64,000 nt of DNA from Carallia brachiata (taxonomy: Eukaryota > Streptophyta > Magnoliopsida > Malpighiales > Rhizophoraceae). Positions within the stretch are counted from its first letter, which is position 1; the number at the start of each line of letters is the position of its first letter. The stretch lies in the NCBI GenBank assembly GCA_021464245.1, contig JADCRB010000069.1:3110895-3174894 (forward strand), given 5' to 3'. The notes under the pieces were generated by a model, which was not told the DNA's origin, searched no databases, and was given only the letters and a program-made list of their open reading frames with translations. This document shows, one piece after another, positions 1 through 12,547 of this stretch. The position numbers and the translations under genes were made by a program.

Positions 1-460
1 CATTTTTAGCATGTGGGTTTCATGAAAACTCAAGACAACTATGTTCAGCTTTGAGGTGGCTATTTTTATATCAGGAATTGTTTCATGTCATGTTTTTTTC
101 TGTTTTCTGATTCATTATGTGCTATAGTTAATTGATGAATTAAACCTCACATCAAGCAATCTTACAAGGGATGTGGCAGGTTAATTGAGTCTAGTATCTC
201 GAAGATACACTGTATTAGTCAAAGCTACTGACTTGATTAACACCATTGCACCCACAATAAGTGGCCAACACAGGTCTATTAGCACATTTTAACATTTAAG
301 CAGTGAAGGGTCTTCAAGGAATTTGGCTTTCAAGAGTCCACAGTTGTTGACGTAAAGGGAATGCGAGTACAAGCAGAATGAATGTCTGCTAGGAGTTGTT
401 TACAATCTTTTGTCCTTATTTATTTGAAATTTTTTGCTTACATGTTTCTTTCGGCAACAG
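1..460 (+). other. Probable intron of the MYB-CC gene
   Basis: The sequence before the exon at 461 has no recognisable coding segment. It ends in an acceptor, AG at 459-460, and is most simply the 3' part of an intron whose upstream exon lies outside the window. Confidence 0.5.
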
Positions 461-1445
461 GGGAATTGAGATTACTGAGGCCTTGCGAATGCAAATGGAA
501 GTTCAGAAACAGCTGCATGAACAACTTGAGGTATATATCTAATCTTAAGAGAGGATATCTCGTTTAAGCAAATGGGTGTTACAACTAGAGCCAGGTCTGA
601 AGGCCTATATTGGCAGCTTGCATAGTTGAAGTCCATCATTGTTGCAAAAGATGCACAGCACGAATGGAATGGACATTTGATAATGTAGAGATGCTAGCAA
701 GATCCTAGGATTTGTTTGGTAGATTATGATGAGTATGATCATTTCTATATGAAAGTTCAAACTCTGAAGCTGCTTTTGAATAGCTGATCTGTGAAAAAAT
801 ATCTGAAGGCTCGAATCTTCACAATTAATGGAATGAGAGCAAGCATGGAAAAGTTTAGTGTACTACTGCTGTTCATTTTTTGCACATGTAATATCAGACA
901 GTATAGTATGGATGACATGATGAACTTGTATGCTAATATCACCCATTATGCCGATAGGAGCCTGGAGCATTAGAGTCTATGAGCAGATGATTGTTCATGC
1001 GAGTATTGTTGTTTGTCGCTGTATTATGAGAGCGCACATGAATAAATAATGGGTTCTAACCTCTTATATCTATCCTTTGCAGATCCAACGAAAGCTACAG
1101 TTGCGGATAGAAGAACAAGGGAGGTATCTCCAGATGATGTTTGAGAAGCAATGCAAGCCAGGTGTGGAGAAGCTCAATGCATCATCATCGACCTTGGGGA
1201 ATGACTCCAACCTGTCTTTGGATGCGATTAAAGATTCCCCCGAAAAGAATGAAATGGATTCCTTACAGGTTGACCATGGCAAGAAAGAAAGAAACACACT
1301 TAATGCCAACCCTACACTGGAAGAAAGTTCACAGGGCCAGGACAGGGAGCACCAGGCGACAGAAAGTGAAGCTACTGAAAAGCCTGGACTAGATAATGGT
1401 GATTCAGATTCACAACCTGCAAAAAGGCCAAGAACAGATAGCTAA
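461..1445 (+). CDS. PHR1/PHL1-like MYB-CC transcription factor, last two exons (5' part outside window)
   Basis: Two exons are visible, 461-530 and 1083-1445 (stop TAG), joined by a GT-AG intron. The first encodes the LHEQLE motif of the MYB-CC coiled coil (ITEALRMQMEVQKQLHEQLE). The second continues it with IQRKLQLRIEEQGRYLQMM and then a polar tail ending in PAKRPRTDS, close to the KRP-type end of PHR1/PHL1 proteins. Such proteins bind P1BS elements as dimers, in the nucleus, and switch on phosphate-starvation genes; the coiled coil dimerises them and is also the SPX-docking region. The MYB domain and start codon lie upstream of the window, so the protein is partial here. No frameshift is seen. 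PHR1 and PHL1 cannot be told apart from this part alone. Confidence 0.85.
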
Positions 1446-3274
1446 ACCCTCAGCATGGTTTGGCAGGTGATATCTATTTTATCGAAGATTTCAGTTTAGA
1501 GTAGGATGGAATTAAATGATATACTATTAGAGTTCGAAACTTTCAGGTCCTGCTACTGCTTTTATAACGTCCGCATGTGTTTGTGGCTCTGTTTAGTTGA
1601 TAAACAAGATTGATAAGCAGAGCCTTAATTTGTACTTCTATTGGTGAAGCAACGCTTAAGGTACACATGTGATGGGGGAGCGAATCCTATTGATTTTTCC
1701 AGTGAATGAGGATTCCTCCTTCGGGCAAAATTGGTGTTTCGATTGTAAAGAATGCTCGTCTGGTTCTTGTCTAGCATTAGGTGTTAAAGTTGCATGCAGG
1801 CTTGGCCACAGGAGTTTTCTGTAGCTAAAACTTGCAAGGGTTAAATGCATTTACCCTGGTTTAGTTGTTTTGTATTACCTTCCTTAGTTTCAATTTAGCA
1901 TTAAACTCTATTTGGTTTTCAATTTTAGCAATCAACCCCTTTCAACAATCTATTAAATCTATTAATAAAATTAGTATAATTACGTAGTTTTATAATAGCA
2001 AGTACTTCATTATATTTTACATAAATGTTAATTTTGAATACTGTTATGAATACTGTTTTAAACACATTTATATTAATATGTGCAGTATATTAAAAATTTA
2101 AAAAAAATTGTAAAAGAACAATTAAATACAGTTAAAATATACATTACAATTCAATTTGAGAATATATAACATTTTTTAGTAGAGAAAAAATAACGATTAC
2201 TAAATGATGTAATTGTGATTAATTTATATTAATATTAAAAAAATTACTGTTATACGGGTTAATTTTTAAAATTAGAAATTAAAAAAAAATTTAATATTTA
2301 AATTGAAATAACAGGAAATGATATGCAAAATAACCAAACTGCACAGGAAGGTAAATTGCATATAACTCAAATTGCAATAACCGATGTTATGCACAAAACA
2401 GGACGCCCACTGCTGTGGTCCTTTGGTCCATTCTTCTTGCATGGATTATCTAGCTGCTTTGGGTTCGAATTGATCCGTTCTTGCATAAGCAAACGGGCCC
2501 AGTTCTGAAACAATGTGGTCTGGTGTGCTAGTGAACACCCTTTTAGTACACGAGTTTCTCATCTTTTCTCAATCATTTGTGGTGTCTATACGATTAATTT
2601 GTGAGTTTTTACATGGACTGATTCAATATAAGACCATCTAGCCTGGTTTTGCTATTAACATGAGTAGGATGGCTGCTGCTATATGCAAACTTTCGGAAAT
2701 TTTCATCGGAAGGCCTCGATTGTCAAGCTTTCTTGTTCTTTGGATAGTTGTTAAAGCTAAAAACTCTGCCTGCACGTTCTATACTGTTCATCGAAACATT
2801 CAATTGTATGAACTAGAATCTCAAAAAGATCGACCCCGACTGAAACCATTATCCAGTTGAAGATTGATTCGGCTTGCTTAGGTACAAAAAAAAATAGTCA
2901 CGTGTGCTGTCTATGAAGTCAGCCATGCCTATGCATGAAGCCCCCAAAGAAAAAAAACAAAGCTATCATGTAAAATGGAAGTCTTTATTGTTACTCGACT
3001 AAGAAACCAAGAGGATTACAACCATGGACGATAGAACCTGAGACATGATGAACTCTAGTTTCGGAACCGAATGACCCGAGACCCAAAACGACCCAAACGA
3101 CCCATATTGAATTTAACTTGACCTGTCTGTTTGTCAGTTCAATTGAGAACTGTAGTATTAAATATAGCTATCATTATAAGACTAATTACACATGGGGCCG
3201 ATCCTGTGTATAGTACTACATTCCATGGGACGACTAGCTCCCTGTTATGAAGGCTTTTTCCGTTCCATCTTAAA
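1446..3274. other. Intergenic region between the MYB-CC gene and the MIK2-like kinase
   Basis: Holds the 3' flanks of two convergent genes and the MITE at 1838-2368. From 2378 to 3274 I see ordinary AT-rich sequence with only short chance ORFs and no repeat that I can delimit. Confidence 0.5.
1838..2368. mobile_element. MITE, Mutator-like (9-bp target duplication)
   Basis: A 531-bp AT-rich segment starting GGGTTAAATGCATTTACC and ending GGTAAATTGCATATAACTC, which are imperfect inverted repeats. It is flanked by AACTTGCAA (1829-1837) and AAATTGCAA (2369-2377), a 9-bp target duplication with one mismatch. The interior has no ORF. It sits downstream of the MYB-CC gene. The class is inferred from the 9-bp duplication. 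Confidence 0.65.
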
Positions 3275-6200
3275 CTATTTCTGAAATCCCGCTAGTTTGC
3301 CAATGGTTATCACTGCCAATGGCTCAGGGAGGTAAGCTTGAGTTCGCGCGGACAATTCTTGTGCCACAAAATGCATGGTGGGTCGTGCGTCTGGAGTGCT
3401 GCTAGTACATGCTAAGCCCACTCTGACTATGAAAACAACTTCCTCTGCTAATAGGCCTGAAGGGGCTGGAAGCCGCTGGTCTAGCAAATCCTTCAGAAGC
3501 AAGTCTTGATCATTAGATCCTGATGATGATGATGATAAGGAAGATAACAGCTCCCCAGGGTGCCTTCCCATCATAACCTCTAAGGCTACTACTCCAAAGC
3601 TGTAAACATCGCATGTATCCGTGACCCTCATTGTCATTGCCAACTCTGTTGTTGGTTAAGCAAAAAAAACTAGTTAGTTTTTTCTTTTTTTTTTTTAACA
3701 CAGGTAATAATTAGTTGTTACTCATATTAATTGTTCGAGAAAAAGAGAGAGAGAGAAAGCGGATTTAGAAACATCGGATTTAGAAACACCGTAGAAAGTG
3801 CATACATATTGAAATAAAACTTATAGAAGTGGAAATGCCTTCAAGTGAGAGACGGTTAAGGATGGGGGGTTCGAACTCACACTACTCACTTCTAATAGAA
3901 AGACCTAGACCAATACGCTAATAATTAGCAGTTAGTCATGTTAGTTATTAGAAAGGAAAGAGAAAGCGGGTTCAAAAATAAGGGAGACTTGTACACAACA
4001 TTCTAATCTATCGAAATAGGACCCACAAAAGTGGAAATGCCTCCTAAAGAGGAGGCAGTTGGGCTGGGGTGGGGGCACGAACCCACACCACCCCCCGTGG
4101 CATAAAGCCCCAGACCAGCCAACTAGGCCTGGTTGGCAAAACTGGTTAGCTTTGGGATGGCCTTTTTGGTGGGCAAGATCTGCTATCAGAAAACCCCTTT
4201 AAAGTAAACGTTTACAAAGAGCAAGAAAAAGCTCAAAAATTTGGGTTACGTTTACCCACATGCCGTGTTGCCCGGTCCCTTACTATCAAAAAGGATCCTT
4301 TTTTGGTCTAGGAATGAATGCAAACAGATTCTTTTTGGTCTAATGAGTTTTACTGCAGGAAAATGGCTAGAATTGAGAGTGAATGCAATTTGGGAGCTTG
4401 CTGGACACAAAAGGGAGGGGAGGTTGAGAATGGTGGCATTTGATAGGATCTATCGTCGAGGCCTGCCTCATTGAGTTGAGTGGATTTGTGGCTGTTCTAG
4501 CTTCTTCAAATTGTTTGGTATTTGAGAATTGTTCCACTTATTCATTTGGTGCGTGGCTTCAATATATTGCCTACTACGTGTTTGGTACAATGCGTAGCTG
4601 TTAGTTAGTGCTCAATTGAGATTGGGTGGGACGTGTTCTATCTTTGAGCTGGTCTAGTTGGGAGTGGTGAGATTAGGCTATTTTCATGGTTAAATGTTTT
4701 GTTACCTTATTAGTACTAGTGTTGATGGAATTTAAGTATTCTGCTATTTCAAAAAGAAAAAATGGAAAGCAAACGTTGAGTTTTTGGCCTTACCTGGAGC
4801 CATATAGCCATAAGAACCGGCAACCGAAGTCCAATTGGATGAATCTGGACTCAACAATCTTGCTGTGCCGAAATCCGAGAGCCGTGGCTCAAAATCCAAC
4901 TCTAGCAGAATATTATTCAAGGAAATGTCCCGGTGAACAATAGGTGGAGAACAATCATTGTGCAGGTAGGCGATTGCATGAGCTAATCCTTGCACAATTT
5001 TGATTCTTGTAGCCCAATCAAGCTCCAGCTCTCCCTCCTTCCCATACAACACCTTTCCTAGACTTCCTCTTGCAACATACTCATAAACCAAGTACATACA
5101 GCCCCTCCTGGAGCAATATCCATGAAGTTTTATGATGTTCCGGTGCTTACTTCTGTCAACATCTTTATTTCGTTCTCAAAACTTCGTTGATTTATTGCTG
5201 GAATATCACTTGAGTCTGACATATTCAGTTTCTTAACTGCAACAGCCTGACCTGTTGACAGTAGTGCTCTGTAAACAGTTCCAAATCCTCCTTTTCCAAT
5301 GCAGTACTTATCATTGAAATCATCTGTGGCCTTGACAATTTCTGCAAATGTGAATTTTGCTTCTCTTTCCCATATTATAGACTCAGAACTCCCTTTTCTG
5401 TTAGTGCTTGTGGTCTCTTCATTGAGAAGTTTGGTTTTCTGACGAGCCAGAACAGCAGCAACGATAGCAACAGTAACTGCTATCACACAAACAGGAACAA
5501 AGACTCCAATAAGTATCTTTTTCTTGGAGTTTGAGGATTTGCCCCTTGCTGTTGTGGGGCTGCAGGAAGGTAGTCCTTCTACGTTGCCGCACAATCCTGA
5601 ATTTCCAATGTATGAATTGGCAGACGCATTCTGAAAGTTGCTACCAGTTGGTATAGGACCTGTCAACTCATTGTAGGAAAAATCAAAGGAATGCAGACTA
5701 ACCATGCTGGAGAAGCTTGCTGGGATTCTTCCCGACAGATTGTTATGGGAGACATTGAGATTCTCCAAGAAAGTAAGCTTTCCCAGATTTTGAGGTATGG
5801 TTCCGGAGAGTGAATTGCTGCTGAGATCCAATAGATACTGCAATGCATTTAAGTTGCCGAGCTCAGATGGTATTTCACCCGATAGATCATTCTGGCTTAA
5901 GTGCAAGCTTGATAATTTGTCACAATTACCGAGTTCTTGTGGTATGCTTCCAGTCAGGTTGTTACCAGATAAATCAAGATATTGGAGCCTTGTCAAATCG
6001 CCTAGAGTCTGAGGGACCTCTCCTGTCAAATAATTGCTGCTCAAGTTGAGCCTGAATAGCATGCTTAGATTTCCCAGTTCAACGGGAATTGTTCCTGTCA
6101 ATTCATTGGAGTCCAGAGTTAGAACACCCAACTGGGTCAACTTCCCAAGCTCAACTGGGATTTTCCCCGAAATTCTGTTTCCATCCAACTGTAAATTTGT

Positions 6201-8100
6201 GAGGTTTCTACATTCTCCCCAGTTTGGTGATATTTGACCAGTGAACCGATTGCTGCTAAGGGTAATGAAAGAAAGATCCGGATGAACTCCAAAAGACTCT
6301 GTGATGTTACCAGTAAATTGGTTCACATCAAGGCGGACTCTGTTTAGTCTCGAACAATTCCTGAGGCAGGTTGGCAATGGCCCGGTAAAGTTGTTGTTAT
6401 TAACCGTTAATTGCTCCAGAGACAAAGCACTGCACAATTCGGGCGGCAATTCTCCAGAGAAGCTGTTGTTTGAGAAGCTAACATATTTCAAAGGACTATG
6501 CTTCCCAAAATCACCTGGAATGCTACCAGAGAAATAATTTGTGAACAGATTAAGTGTGTCCAGGGAACCGAGAAGTGAAATGGTCTCTGGCAAGCCTCCA
6601 TGTAGTTGGTTAGTGTTGAGATCAAGAGTTTGCAGTGAAGTCATATTTCCAACCTCTGCTGGCAGTGTACCACTGATGTTGTTGGAAAAAAGATTCAGGA
6701 TCACAAGATTTGTGAGATTCCACAGGGTCAGAGGTATAGTACCTGAAAGCTGATTTCCTGAAAGGTCCAGACGTTCCAAATTTTTCAGGTCACCTAGCTC
6801 ACTTGGAATTGAACCGGAGAGTGTATTATTATACAAGAAAAGTAAATTAAGATCTATCAGGGGGCCTATTGCCGGAGGAATGACTCCGGAAAACAAATTG
6901 TTTTGAAGCTGTAATGAGACCAATTTGGTCCAGTTGCCAACAAGATGAGGTGAAATCTCACCAGAAAATAAATTATCAGACAAACCCAGGTCAGTCAAAT
7001 TATGCATATTGGACAAAGACAAAGGCAACTCCCCACTCAATTGATTCTGAGCCAAGGCCATGTACGTGAGGTCAGTACAAAGGCCAAGTTCAGGAGGAAT
7101 AGATGAATTCAAGGTGTTCATTCTTAGATCAAGTACGTGAAGATTCCTGAGTTGGCCGAGCGAAGATGGAATGTTGCCTTGGAACGAATTGTTATACAGT
7201 TCTAGAATCTGAAGACCAGACATCCTGCCAATACCTTCAGGAATTTGACCGCTGAACTTGTTATTTGCTAAACGAAGATGTTTGAGATTAGAAAGCTTAG
7301 AAATATTTACCGACAATGGTCCCTGGAATAAATTCTCTGTGAGATTGAAGTACTCAAGCTTTCCCAGATTGGTGTACACTGATTCCGGTATCAGGCCAGT
7401 CAACTGATTCTGTGACATATCCAGAAACGTCAAGTTCCGGCAATTGGATATAAAATCAGGAAATTCCAAAGAAAGAGTATTGAGACAAAGGCTTAGATGT
7501 GTCAATGACGGCATGCCAGAGAACTTGGACCAGTCAGGGGTTTCCAAGTAGTTCACTCCAAGGTCTAAGTACCTAACCTTTTGAAGATTGCTAAGTTGAT
7601 AAGGGATAGTACCATTGAGATTGTTGTTGAAAAGACTAAGATACCGAAGCTCCGTCAACTGCCCAATTTCCTCAGGTATGCTTCCGGAGAAATAGTTGGT
7701 GCTCAGGTCCAAGTAAGTGAGCTTGGAGAGGCTGCCAATGGCTGAGGGTATCATCCCATCAATATTATTGTTTTGCAGATAAAAGCTGGTGAGATTGGCG
7801 AAAAGGGGTGAAGTTGAATTGGGATAGTGATCCGGAAATGTTCAAGTTGGAGATGTTTATTTTGGAGACCATTCTGGTGTTGGTCTCGCAAACAATGGCA
7901 GTCCAGCTGCAGAGGTTGTTGAGGTTGGAGATGGACCATGAGCTTAAAGAAGGAGGTGAAGAAGGTAAGCTGGTTTTCCATTTGAGGAGCGCTTCTGCCT
8001 GCGTTCTTGCTGATGCTGTGACCTTCAATGGCAGGCATTTGGTGAGCAAGAAAAAATGGATCAAGAGAACAAGGAACGACCTTCGATGAGATGCTGCCAT
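3275..8100 (-). CDS. MIK2: MIK2-like leucine-rich repeat receptor-like kinase with two single-base frameshifts
   Basis: Exon 1 is 8100-4794 and exon 2 is 3645-3275, split at the APE motif (CCA G|AG), the usual intron site of this family. Order: signal peptide (residues 1-30), LRRNT with CSW, about 30 LRRs, one membrane helix ([19 protein letters not shown]), then a Ser/Thr kinase with glycine loop GKGGFG, lysine in AVAVKK, HRD, DFG and APE. The ectodomain of MIK2 proteins senses peptides such as SCOOPs at the plasma membrane. Without the indels it would be about 1225 aa, somewhat longer than Arabidopsis MIK2 (1045). An extra base near 7800 shifts the frame after NFTPF and stops after 111 codons; a missing base near 5148 shifts it after MLTEV. 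Each indel is beside a short homopolymer and all other motifs are kept, so consensus error is as likely as a young pseudogene. The 1.15-kb intron holds two SINE-like units. Confidence 0.88.
3745..4125. repeat. Two diverged tandem SINE-like units in the MIK2-like intron
   Basis: Two related stretches of about 170 bp (roughly 3745-3915 and 3955-4125) share, in the same order, a GAGAAAGCGG block, AAGTGGAAATGCCT, a gagag or gagga block, and a tRNA B-box-like segment (GGGGTTCGAACTCACAC in the first, a degraded version in the second). They lie inside the kinase intron in direct orientation. The pol III-type box suggests a tRNA-derived SINE; exact ends and target duplications were not found. Confidence 0.45.
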
Positions 8101-9934
8101 GCTCTAGTTGTTTTTCTGAGATCTATGACATCTGGGTGTGTAACTTCGTACTTTGTAGAAAGCAGAGGCATAGCATTGCAGAAAAAGATTGTTCACACGT
8201 GACTCAAACCTTACCAAAATAGTTTTTTTTTTTTTTTTTTACTGGAGTAGAGATAACAAACTATCGTTAAAAAAGAAGACACAGAAGGGAAAGAATTAAA
8301 ATTCGAAATTAATTTTTTTAGTGAAAGACATACATTTTTTACTATTCAAACTAAGTTAGATCTTATGAAATAGTAACTTTATTACTACTTCAAAACTCAC
8401 CATCTTTTTATTTGTAGTAATTGGGCAGGAATCAGTCATATTCATTTCAATTATCAATAGCTTTAACTTACTAATGGAGTACTCAAGGTTTAAACTGTTG
8501 ACTTCACCATCTGAGTCAATGAACTTAAAAAAAAAAAAACCCTTTTTTTTCAACTTGTATTAAAAGTGGGGACAGCTCAATCGTTGAAAAATGTTATGCA
8601 AGACAAGTGAGAAATTTTGTCCTACAGCGTCGCCCATTTTGATCAACTGTGAACTTTTTCCCGCGGGATGCCAACTCTTTCTGTGTTCTCGATTCATGTG
8701 TGTGTCCAATTGACTCCAAAAAAAAAGGACAAAGATTTAGCACGTGAACTAACTACAAAATGCAACCGTATTGAATTTTTAAAGAAAAAACTTTTTTTAA
8801 AAAAATATATTATTTTTTAATATATATTATTTAATATTTTAAATTTTAAAATAACCCTTATTTAATCTTAAATTTTAAATTTATAATTTTTTATTTAATA
8901 TTTTTTTAATATAATTATATTAAATAAGTGGGTGATTGTATTTTTTAAATATCAACGCCTTAATCTACATCCGGACCCCAAACATCCGGACTCCAAACCG
9001 CGCCCAAAAAGTATTTATTGCCGCCTACTTCAAACGCGTGCGCCTTGGTTGCGTTTACATCGATTCTCACCTAACAAAAGGCAAGCCCAACATCGCCCGG
9101 AAATTACAAAATAAATTAAAGAAAAAGTTTAGCATCTATATGTTGGCAGTCATATTTAATATATATATTATGATAATTTTATTTATTTTTATAATAAATT
9201 AATAAAATATGATATAAAATATTAACATATAATTTTTTATCATAAAAATAATAAGTATTGTTGTAAAAATAATTAATTTCGTCACAAAAAATATATTTTA
9301 TATTATTCCATCTAAATATCACCGTACCTACACCACACTGAACTCATAAATTAAATTTAGTGGCGGCAATATCGTGGACTATTTGACTGTTTGCCTTTTT
9401 TTATAATCGCCAAATATTTGACCATCCTACATTTTTTTTCTAGTGAAATTCACATTTGCATATTGTGCATTCAAAATTTTTGATCGCTATCTTTTTTTTT
9501 TTTTTTTCAAATTAGATATTACGCATCCTTTTTATTTTCCGAAGGCGACATGAATGGTATGAGTTGATAATTCAAACCTCAAATATACTTGACTGTCTTT
9601 CTTGCAAGATCTATGTTGATATTACATAGTATTAGTACGTAATTTATTTTTAATAATATTTAATAATTTATTTATTTTTTAACTTAATTGTCTAATGGTT
9701 TATACTATTATGTGTTCACTTATACTCTGTTAGGAATGAGCTTTTTTTTTTTTTGTACTAAATCAATTTTTAAAGAAAAAAACATATTTGTTTGACTTTG
9801 CTATTTATCATCAACGGCTTTGTTGTTTTTTTACGAGAGTTTTATTGGCCGAAAAGCAAACGCAAGTCAAGCATATAATAATTGATTAATTATAGTATAC
9901 AATAAAATAATTGATTAATTATTTTATATAATTA
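8101..9934. other. Upstream region of the MIK2-like gene, AT-rich intergenic DNA
   Basis: Contains the presumed promoter of the minus-strand kinase just above 8100, then very AT-rich sequence with poly(T) and poly(A) runs. A more GC-rich patch at about 8965-9105 holds only short chance ORFs. I can support no gene here. Confidence 0.5.
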
Positions 9935-9939
9935 ATATT

Positions 9940-10407
9940 TGTTGAAATATAAAAGAGGGTGAAATTGAAAATAAAAGAATTGTTTCAATTCGTGTAACAA
10001 ACGTCACTTTCCTTCAGATAAAATTCGCCCTCACTAAATTGCAACGGAGGTATAATGCGAACTCCCTTACAGAATAAAATGAAGCACATTCGATTGCAGA
10101 TGGCAATACTAAAATCGAGCCCTCAAAAAGTTATTGTAATATCCAAAATTACTCACAAAATATATAAGGATTTTCTTATCTTTTCTATATCTATGTGAAT
10201 ACCCATATCACATATTTATAAGGAGAATAATTAGGTAGTTAGTTGGGTAAGAGATGTGTCTTTTTAGTTCAATGGATACGACTCTTCAACGTGTTCTTTC
10301 ATCAATTGACACGACTTTTTGACGTATCTTTCCATTAACAGACACAACTCCATAACTACCAAATTAACTAGGAGACACAATTATTTATTTTGAAAATTTC
10401 CTCAACA
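9940..10407 (-). repeat. 3' LTR of the Copia-type element
   Basis: Equal in length to the partner LTR at 12548-13015 and collinear with it. On the minus strand its U3 carries two copies of an inverted motif, GACACGT...AGTCGTGTC, spaced about 35 bp apart, upstream of the TATA box. Confidence 0.85.
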
Positions 10408-11384
10408 ATCCCCCGCTATTTTCAAAATAAGAAAATGTAACAGATTCTCAAAAATTTTGGAAGTCAAATGCATAAGTAACGTGTCTTACAAATTGAACCT
10501 TACGTAGTGAAATATGCATTACAATATATCTGAATAATATGGTAGACAAGTTTTGAACTAATTGTTCTTACTGATATCCTGTAGAGATATTCTACACATT
10601 TAACTATACAACATTATACTTCTCTTTTTAATAATTGACACATTTAAAGTCATTGTGTCCATATCATTTTCATGAACATTTTAAAGTCAAGTCCTTAACC
10701 TTATTGAAACGGCCTACACATTCCACATTTATATAGACAGACTAGGACTCCCGCCTTAAAGCACCCTTTCAAGCCTGTTAAGAGTCTCAAAAGTTCAACC
10801 TCCCAATTAATTACGGGTACTAAGTACTATGAACACTTGGGATGGAGCAAAATTTATTTACAATGCTTCAATCACATTGATGATGTATTTTCACTCATTG
10901 AACTCAAGACTTGACGTTGTATCAAGCGTTGAATCGAAGTTTCATCATGAGTGATTAATAATTATGGACTTGAACTCATCCCTCATTTAATGACTCGTTC
11001 ATCAAATTCTTGTTAACCTTTTAGTTAAGGATTAACCTTCTTTTAACATGCAATTGACTTTTCAAAAGTTTTATCTAATTATCATGGTACTATGAACCAC
11101 TACATTTATTACTAAAATATATTGAAAGATACTGTTAAACTAACGGTTAATATCACACCCTTTCATTCTAAAGGGTTATGAACTGCAAATAAATTGAAAG
11201 CACTTGCTCAAGTGGTCGCGATCCTCGAGCATCACAGTATTTCTATTAATTTGTCTATACTACAGTATAGTTGTCTATAAATCATCTACTACTCTTTTTT
11301 ATTTGTAAAAGAAAGAAAAATCATTTGACCTGTGAAAAGACTTTGAATAGTTATTATAAAAAGATCATGACTTTTTCGAAAGAA

Positions 11385-11735
11385 CACATTTTTTCCCCAC
11401 AAAAGATCATGTCTCTTTCCATGAAAAGTCGCGTCTCTTTCCATCCTTCCCAGTAACGGTCATATTTTTTCCTACGAAAAGTCATATATCTTTCTTTCAA
11501 GAGTCTCGTCTCTTTTCTTGAAGAGCAACGTCTTTTTCTTTGAAGAGTCACGTTTCTTCTCATGAAAATCACGTCTCTTGCCATCAAATGTCATTACTCT
11601 TCTTACTGAAAGTTATGTTTTTTCTCATGAAAATCATGTCTCTTTCCATCAATAGTCATAACTTTTCTCATAAAAATTCACATTTTTTCCCATTAATGGT
11701 AATGACTCTTTCCACTAAGAGTCACTTTCCCATAT
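11385..11735 (-). repeat. Degenerate 22-23-bp minisatellite inside the LTR element
   Basis: At least thirteen tandem units of about 22-23 bp follow the pattern AAAAGTCatGTCTCTTTCCAT on the plus strand, with many substitutions. They make the chance ORFs here look repetitive (Arg/Lys/Thr-rich), which is not evidence of coding. The units resemble the paired U3 motifs in the LTRs. Confidence 0.7.
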
Positions 11736-11795
11736 TTTAATTTGATGTCTCTTGGAATTATAATTTCAAAGACTCCATCTCTAACATACTTCATA

Positions 11796-11809
11796 TATAT
11801 ATATAATAT

Positions 11810-11872
<63 letters not shown>

Positions 11873-11873
11873 T
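11796..11873. repeat. (AT)n microsatellite
   Basis: About 75 bp of nearly pure AT dinucleotides with a few breaks, inside the LTR element. Confidence 0.9.
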
Positions 11874-12547
11874 CATCATGTATTTCCATGCAACATCAGT
11901 ACTAAAAACCATCTAAAGTCAAATGCTTCTTGTACTAAATGTAGAAGTTTCTTGTGCAAACAGAACATTTATTCAAGTATATAACCAATGGCATTCCATA
12001 AGTGTAAACAATTTATATGTCCCATGCCATATATAAAATATAATTATGTTTATAGATGAATAATTCAACGTGATATCTTCAAGTATGTCTGTGCAGACCA
12101 TCATCCCAAATATATACACGCATGTAACGTGCAATAAATCATCATGCTTAATGATTCTAATAACTACATCACGTTGTAATTAGTCAACACATTCATATGT
12201 GGATACAAGAAAATAATGCGGTTAAATAACCTATCATTATCATTTTCTTTTTTTTTTTCTTTTTTTTAAACTTGCATGGAAATTAGCAATTTCAAATGAA
12301 GTACATCGTGCTCTTATATTGCATGCAAAACATATCCTTATGTTAATGCATTAATAACAAAATATAATATTTTCATATCATGGATCTTAAATATGATGTT
12401 TTCACATAATTAGGGAGAAACATACATTATTTTAGGATTTTATAAATTCCACACAATTGAAAAAGGAACACACCTTTATCCACAAGTCAGAAGCCTATTC
12501 TTTCAAACGATCCAATCACAAACTGAATAATTATTTTGTCTTAAGAT

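Noticed and set aside
5797..6753. Several plus-strand ORFs over the LRR region
   Set aside because: They are antisense shadows of the MIK2-like exon, produced by the regular LRR codon pattern.
11354..11587. Arg/Lys-rich minus-strand ORF
   Set aside because: It is a by-product of the 22-bp minisatellite in the LTR element; the repeat period sets the amino-acid pattern.
10408..12547. Coding domains of a Copia element
   Set aside because: No frame shows gag, protease, integrase or reverse transcriptase motifs; all ORFs are short.
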